A stretch of 64,000 nucleotides of DNA, taken from positions 42,646-106,645 of the forward strand of contig QNGE01000871.1 of the NCBI GenBank assembly GCA_008508345.1, written 5' to 3'. The notes under the pieces were generated by a model. That model did not search any database. It had not been told where the DNA came from and saw only the letters and a program-made list of their open reading frames with translations. This DNA comes from Paragonimus westermani. Lineage: Eukaryota > Platyhelminthes > Trematoda > Plagiorchiida > Troglotrematidae. Each line of letters starts with the position of its first letter. Positions within the stretch are counted from its first letter, which is position 1. Below, one piece after another: positions 58,730 to 64,000 of this stretch. A program made the position numbers and the translations under genes.

Positions 58730-58891
58730 CCATGTGGACTTTTGGGGCCGTTGTGTTTTCGGCTGCACGATTCGCGACTTTCAATCTGAAACAGTTAGTT
58801 CCCTTCATAAATCTGAACATACAAGTAAGAAGACGGACACTGGTAGATGCTAGCATTTCGTGTTGCCTCTTTAATACCAAATAACAATAAC
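58730..58891 (-). pseudogene. PLE-4 tandem 5' stub
   Basis: Following the inverted 3' end, the minus strand continues with the 5' start of another PLE unit: a hammerhead remnant, then MLASTSVRLLTCMFRFMKGTNCF, comparable to MLASASFRVLTVLFKLLKGMNCF in PLE-2. It runs out by about 58780. The inverted partner thus had the same tandem structure as PLE-2. Confidence 0.7.
58840..58880 (-). ncRNA. Decayed hammerhead at the PLE-4 terminus
   Basis: Minus strand: stem I TTGGTA/TACCAG is perfect and stem III ATGC-TA-GCAT is kept, with GAA and C17. The core, however, reads TTAAAGA in place of CTGACGA. An ATG in the same place as in PLE-2 starts the same N-terminal reading (MLASTSVRLLTCMF). This is the 5' start of a second, tandem unit, as at 43505 in PLE-2. 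Confidence 0.55.
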
Positions 58892-59527
58892 CAGGAACAT
58901 CATATATGACACTAATGGGATGGGTGGACAACGACAGGACAGAAGTATTAAGTCCATGGGAGTCTTAGGCTTACATATAATTGTTTTTGTACACACAACA
59001 CTGGTTTGAGACGACTAATCGCGACCGCCTCAGCAAAACGCAGGAAACGCGGATTAGCGTGGCGCATTATAATTCTTAATGTTAATTCTGGATTAATCCG
59101 GTGGCCAGTGGCCAACATGTGCCTGGCGATAGACGAGGCCGGAAGCTTGCATGATCCAGGGACGAAGGGAGTAGACTGCGCAATCACATCCTGAACCCAT
59201 TTCGGCAGATGTTCCTTCATCCTAGAGTTCAAGCACCTATCGGTTCTGCCGATGTAACTTTCGCCGCAGTTACATACAAATTGATAAATTCAGTGTGAGT
59301 TGGCACCAGCAGGTTGCTGTCCCTTTACCGAAGGTAACGGTAGCTTCCGAGTCCGGTCAATGACTACGATTTCAGCCGCATTGTATGCTCGCTTAATGGA
59401 TGCGACGAGACGTTTTGTGGTTAGAAGTGAAGAAGTGTCACCTTTGAATGGTAGTTCAATGTAGACTTTCTTCTACCCAACCGTGGGAACCTTATCTCCT
59501 ACAATACGCTGTTGGCTGTGTCTATTG
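58892..59527 (-). repeat. PLE-4 left inverted arm
   Basis: 636 bases, almost perfect reverse complement of 60644-61278. The 94-codon endonuclease ends in the two arms (58948-59232 minus and 60939-61223 plus) translate identically. Only one substitution (near 59493) and small changes at the outer edge were seen. The arm includes both premature stops described for the right arm. Confidence 0.92.
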
Positions 59528-61223
59528 TGCTCTCACAGCTCGTCATCTTGAATATCTAAAAGACCAGAGAACTACGAACGTTGTCGTGCTAAAGCCAGAT
59601 AAATCTTCCGGTGCCGTAGTTATGGAAAGTAAATTCCAGCGCATGAACAAGGTGGAGAAGGTGACTGATATAGAGTGCCGAATAATTCGATACTTTGATT
59701 TGCTGCTGCTACATCGAATAATTGATGAAAGTACTTTCAAGTCTCTACAACCCAGTGGTTCATCAACACCGCAACTCTATGGCCTACCCAAAACACACAA
59801 GCCAGTAGTGCCACTCAGACTGATTCTATCTATGAGCAATACCCCACAACACAAACTAGCTCGTTGGTTGGTACAGGCCCTGACCCCATTAAAGCGGAAA
59901 TTTGATACATATACCGTTAAAGACTCATTCAGTTTAATTGAATGTCTGGACAAAGTCAACCTAGCAGACAAAGTCATGTGTCCAGTAGACGTGCAATCCC
60001 TGTTTACAAATGTTCCATTGCACGAGACAATTGAATTTATATGCGATCTTATCGAGACTGAAGGCTTTGATGTAAAAATTCCCACGGATATTCTTAAACT
60101 GTCTCTATTACTGTGTACGGAGAACCTCAGTTTCAGTTGCCAGAATAACCCTCATCGACAAATAGACGGAGTCGCCATGGGGAGTCCGTTAGGACCAATG
60201 CTAGGGAATTTTTTCATGCTGATGGTAGAAAGGCGAATTGCTGAACACATTGCGTCACTGCCGTACTACAAACGTTATGTGGATGACATCCTCATGTTTG
60301 CGCCATCTTCACAAACAATCGATGAGATGGTAAATCGGTTTAATATTTGTCATGCCAATCTGACAGTCACTTTTGAGCTGAAAAATAACGGATGCCTGCC
60401 GTTTTTAGACATTCTCATCGGTCGCCAGGATGATGGTTCAGTAGGAAGATGTGTGTATCGTGAGCCCACCTGTACGGGTCAGTACACTCACTTCACAAGC
60501 TTCACGCCAATGAAGAACAAGCGAGCATTGGTCAGAAAATTGTTTGTGCGTGCTATGCGTATTTGTTCATCAGAATGTAGAGGTGATGAACTTCGACTGC
60601 TTACAACCAATTTGCAGAATAATGGGTATCCGCTAATATTTATCAATAGACACAGCCAACAGCGTATTGTAGGAGATAAGGTTCTCACGGTTGGGTAGAA
60701 GAAAGTCTACATTGAACTACCATTCAAAGGTGACACTTCTTCACTTCTAACCACAAAACGTCTCGTCGCATCCATTAAGCGAGCATACAATGCGGCTGAA
60801 ATCGTAGTCATTGACCGGACTCGGAAGCTACCGTTACCTTCGGTAAAGGGACAGCAACCTGCTGGTGCCAACTCACACTGAATTTATCAATTTGTATGTA
60901 ACTGCGGCGAAAGTTACATCGGCAGAACCGATAGGTGCTTGAACTCTAGGATGAAGGAACATCTGCCGAAATGGGTTCAGGATGTGATTGCGCAGTCTAC
61001 TCCCTTCGTCCCTGGATCATGCAAGCTTCCGGCCTCGTCTATCGCCAGGCACATGTTGGCCACTGGCCACCGGATTAATCCAGAATTAACATTAAGAATT
61101 ATAATGCGCCACGCTAATCCGCGTTTCCTGCGTTTTGCTGAGGCGGTCGCGATTAGTCGTCTCAAACCAGTGTTGTGTGTACAAAAACAATTATATGTAA
61201 GCCTAAGACTCCCATGGACTTAA
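59528..61223 (+). pseudogene. PLE-4: Penelope-like reverse transcriptase plus GIY-YIG, 5'-truncated with two stops
   Basis: Plus-strand element. The reverse transcriptase begins abruptly at CALTARHLEYLKDQR and continues with KPDKSSGAVVM, YGLPKTHKPVVPLRLIL, motif A CPVDVQSLFTNVP, motif B AMGSPLGP, the catalytic KRYVDDILMF and LPFLDILIGRQDDGSVGRC. A deletion of about 20 residues follows SSGAVVM. The frame is closed by a TAG at 60696-60698 (after LTVG) and again by a TGA at about 60881, where PLE-2 has the cysteine before VYQF. The endonuclease continues with CNCGESYIGRTDRC and KEHLPKWV. The N-terminal region is missing; an inverted copy of the 3' end takes its place. Confidence 0.9.
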
Positions 61224-61278
61224 TACTTCTGTCCTGTCGTTGTCCACCCATCCCATTAGTGTCATATATATGTTCCTG
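60644..61278 (+). repeat. PLE-4 right inverted arm
   Basis: Partner of 58892-59527. It runs from caatagacacagccaac through the endonuclease, stop and tail to gttcctg. Beyond 61278 this side has no hammerhead, whereas the left side continues into one, so the right element end is truncated relative to the left. Confidence 0.9.
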
Positions 61279-61884
61279 ACTTTCAATCTGTCTCGCCGAC
61301 ATTTGATATGTCTGTTAAGCAACGTCACTTCCTATCTGCCTGCGGCATCAAGCAGTTTTCCGAAAGTGATTCGGTTTGCCTTCTATAACCACTTCACATA
61401 GTTAAAAGCGCGCCGAAAAGCTGACACGCTTCGGCCTTCATAAGCCTATATTTCGCAGGCGACCTGGAGCACAACCACCTGACTGGGTGATTATTCCAGT
61501 CTGTTTAGGGGACTGACGGTGGTAAGGCAATACAGCCATTTGTCCATATCTCATGTTTAGTCTCTGAATTTTTGAGGATATATTTTGACACTATTGGCAG
61601 CGTTCCACTCTACAGTGTACCCCTCATAAAGGAAAGAAATCAGTCAGGAACGTTTTTCATAACAGCTGCATGACCTCCGCTGGGACTTTGTGGGAATAAA
61701 ACAACGAAACACATAACGAGGACGAGAACGAGGCCCTTAACTCCCGCTTGTCGGTTTAATACCCACCTTCACTATCATCGTGTTACACTTGTTGATGTTC
61801 ACTTTCCAAAGACACTACGAAACTCATCGAGATGTATGAGACAAGAGGGCTTGATTGATTCATCTCCCTGGAAAGAACTAAACC

Positions 61885-62100
61885 AATAGACACTGTAGTA
61901 CTCATGCGTGACGTGAATCTGGGTCAAAACTCGGATTCGAAACATACCCTGATTCCAACTGAGCACCACGGTTACTTAATCCCAGCGTTCGCATTCAGAT
62001 AAGAGTTTCGGATAACCCACTTCAATTCTAGCGCTCCTGTTTGAAGTGGGCTAGTTGAAAGGCTCATATGAATGCCAAGGCTGCGATTAAGTGTGGATGG
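61885..62100. repeat. SINE copy with decayed foldback
   Basis: On the minus strand 61885-61985 reads a tRNA-like head (ggtgctcagttgg, then ttcgaatccgag). Next to it, 61978-62024 and 62041-62088 are imperfect reverse complements containing the SINE gaatgcgaa(cg/gg)ctg(c/g)gatt block on both sides. The layout resembles the foldback at 38.3 kb but is older. It ends about 50 bases from the IFT121 exon donor at 62150. Confidence 0.55.
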
Positions 62101-62149
62101 TATTCAGTTGGAAGTGATCCAAAAACCCCCGAACTTTCATTAAACATAC

Positions 62150-62377
62150 CTGGTTGTTCTTTGTGTTCCAGAATACTACACAGGTTTCCTGCGAACCGGC
62201 ACGGGTGAAGGCATAGATCACAGTGTTGGCCGTGTTGCAATAGGCCCATCTGTAATCAGGCCGTAGATTGGCAAAATAGATAAGCGAATCGACAGCCAAA
62301 GCCAAGCGTAGGGAGCCGTTGCCCTCCCAAGCACATGCAGCCAGATTTTTTCCAGGAAGACAGATTGATCGTAAATG
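62150..62377 (-). CDS. WDR35: IFT121/WDR35 exon, WD40 propeller
   Basis: Minus-strand exon of 228 bases, from the acceptor ttgaattcag|CATTTACG to the donor AACCAG|gtatgt, both phase 0. It encodes HLRSICLPGKNLAACAWEGN, then LRLALAVDSLIYFANLRPDY, RWAYCNTANTVIYAFTRAG and VVFWNTKNNQ. The ALAVDS-IYFANLRP-Y-W-YC string is diagnostic of WDR35. It is the most 5' exon seen; preceding WD40 exons are beyond the window end. Confidence 0.93.
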
Positions 62378-64000
62378 CTGAATTCAAAAAAAGGATGGAA
62401 CAACCAAGGTACAGTTTGGTATCTGTTTTTAAGTGAAACTACAAGGAATCCTCGGGTTTTCAAGAGCGAACCTTGGATCGATCAGAATTTTTTTTTGAAA
62501 TGACTATTCGCTGACCACCCAAAATTTGTCATTCATTGCCGATCAGTAGCGTTGGATTTACTTATTCCTATGGTAGATCGCACTCACAACAGCTGAAAAT
62601 TGTTATGTATGTGGCGCCGCGAAAGAGGTTTTAGTCCTGCACTTTAGTAACTACCACCTGTATGACCAAATTCAGTTTGTCATCGAATGGGAGAGATTCA
62701 TAATTTGACTAGCGTTCATACGAGGTTTCATTCGAACATCTGAATAGAGTACTCAGTGGACCGGGCTGCACAAAATTCTTCTAACACTAGAATGTTTCAT
62801 TTACTTCGCAGTTATCTAGGAAATTCTTTAGGGTTTTTGTTCCCGGCGGAGCTAGAAAAACACAACTTTATGCTACCACAAGGTTTCTTTACTTTATTCC
62901 ATGTATGTGTTTTATTTTGTGTGCAGCTTGCGTTAATGTACAGATCATCTGAAGGTACTGTGAGATTATTTTCAAAAACGTCACTTTGTAAAAGTCGTTA
63001 ACCCCGGGGACCCCAATCGAAATGGCGAGCGGGTGTTTCGATCATAATCGGATCACATTAGCATCACGCACGTCGGGAACTCAAACTCGTAAATTGTGCC
63101 GATGCTTTTATATTCTAATCCAGATGCATCTGAGTGGTTCTGGGCTTGCGGTCGCCTATTAACTTGAGGCAGGTTGAGTTTATGAATATCCCATTCACTT
63201 GGGTTGCCAGGTGTGTATACCTGACGAGTGGCAGCTACCGTGGAGATTTTTGTGTCTCCGACCAGCCCTGATCAACAAGAAAACAGTCATAGATTTAAAC
63301 TATATAAACTGAACACCACACAAATCTGACCGCGGTTTTTGTATTCAGATGGATTTTTTAACGGGCTGTTCTTGAAAGTGGCCCCCTCAAAATAGGACAC
63401 CCATTTACAACCTTGAGCGCAATTTTCCGCAGAATATTATCATGAAAATGAAAGTGAATTTCTCACTTAATAAACGGCCTGAAGCATTTACTCTGTACAT
63501 ATCCAATGGACACAAATATTTGCGAAAGAAGACCACAAGTTGGATTTCTTTTCATTCCAACTGTTTTTATGTGAATGTCAAAGAAGCAGTCCACCTATAA
63601 AACCGATATATTCAGCTCTGTCCTACAAATATGCTTTGAGGAACCTGACAAAATTCATTCGATGAAAATACATTACAGCCAGAGCTCACATGCGTAAATA
63701 TCATATGTTTTGATTAAGGCGCACAATGCACAAGTGTTTACCGGGTTGCTTGAAGCAGACCAGATTGATACTTGTTCAATAAAACAAGGAATAACTCAGA
63801 AAATGTTTTAATGATCTGTATCGTGTTTCTCAAGTCACCCAGCAACTGATTAACAGAAGCTGATTAACAAACCAACAAAGCGCCTACCTAATACTGATGT
63901 CTCATCGTAAACCCCGTCATTTTCAGGGAATTTGAGAAACGCTATTTGTCACATATCTTAGCTTAATTCAATGGACGCGGTAGTCAACGATAATAGCTTT
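62378..64000 (-). other. IFT121 intron sequence upstream of the first visible exon
   Basis: Expected upstream WD40 coding (the blade ending before HLRSI) was not found here. One decayed SINE fragment lies at about 63325-63390 on the minus strand. The open frame at 62756-63001 is unremarkable. Confidence 0.55.
63325..63390 (-). repeat. SINE body fragment, decayed
   Basis: Compares with the reverse complement of the SINE 3' body: gaccgcggtttttgtattcagatgg against gatcgcagcgttcgcattcagatag, followed by a decayed ggctg/cttgaaa block. Head and tail are not visible. Confidence 0.4.

Larger units (their letters stand above)
49601..62149 (-). other. IFT121 intron space of 12.5 kb with an unlocated exon
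   Basis: The exons at 62150-62377 (ending NTKNNQ) and 49395-49600 (starting CTLTLCN) are both phase 0, but about 40 residues normally lie between these blocks in IFT121, so one short exon should be here. None of the minus-strand frames I examined fits. The space holds SINE copies (52.1, 52.9 and 62.0 kb) and PLE-4 (58.8-61.3 kb). A C8A10-like homopolymer run is at about 53232-53251. The stretches 49610-52020, 53160-58830 and 61290-61880 hold nothing else identified. Confidence 0.6.

Overview
The window is a non-coding-rich stretch of an animal nuclear genome, most likely from a parasitic flatworm (trematode). The evidence is a ciliary gene split by introns of 2.7 to 12.5 kb, several Penelope-like retroelements (PLEs), and a tRNA-headed SINE that carries a hammerhead ribozyme, as the schistosome Sm-alpha family does. 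The organism assignment is inference; the gene structures are read directly. There is no bacterial, CRISPR or phage content.

Host gene. Nearly the whole window lies inside one minus-strand gene, WDR35/IFT121, a subunit of the ciliary intraflagellar transport complex A. Nine exons were found from translation and splice sites, in transcription order: 62150-62377, 49395-49600, 43944-44225, 38051-38201, 26962-27159, 24120-24208, 19765-19900, 10472-10686 and 1484-1679. The last eight join without a phase error into 491 open codons. An exon of about 40 codons expected between 49600 and 62150 was not found. The first WD40 repeats (beyond 62377) and the C-terminal part (below 1484) are outside the window.

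Introns. They are filled with transposable elements. (1) 4.2-8.5 kb: a dead PLE on the minus strand, flanked by 507-base inverted copies of its own 3' end, plus a solo tail at 8.1-8.5 kb. (2) 27.7-30.0 kb: a second PLE reverse transcriptase remnant between inverted arms of about 428 bases. (3) 38.6-39.85 kb: a 5'-truncated PLE remnant. (4) 40921-43567: a PLE with an uninterrupted 824-codon reading frame (reverse transcriptase plus GIY-YIG endonuclease) between 63-base direct repeats. (5) 58.8-61.3 kb: a fourth PLE with 636-base, nearly identical inverted arms. SINE copies or fragments lie near 3.7, 7.7, 11.2, 14.3, 22.4, 31.5, 32.0, 38.3, 40.4, 52.1, 52.9, 62.0 and 63.3 kb. Two degraded LINE fragments (9.5 and 36.5 kb) and several unclassified dispersed repeats complete the picture.

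The most notable signal is catalytic RNA. Hammerhead ribozyme folds occur in the terminal repeats of the PLEs and, separately, in the body of the SINE. The 43.5 kb and 14.4 kb examples have every core nucleotide needed; the other copies show graded decay. In the intact PLE the first ATG of the protein lies inside the ribozyme, upstream of the predicted cleavage site.
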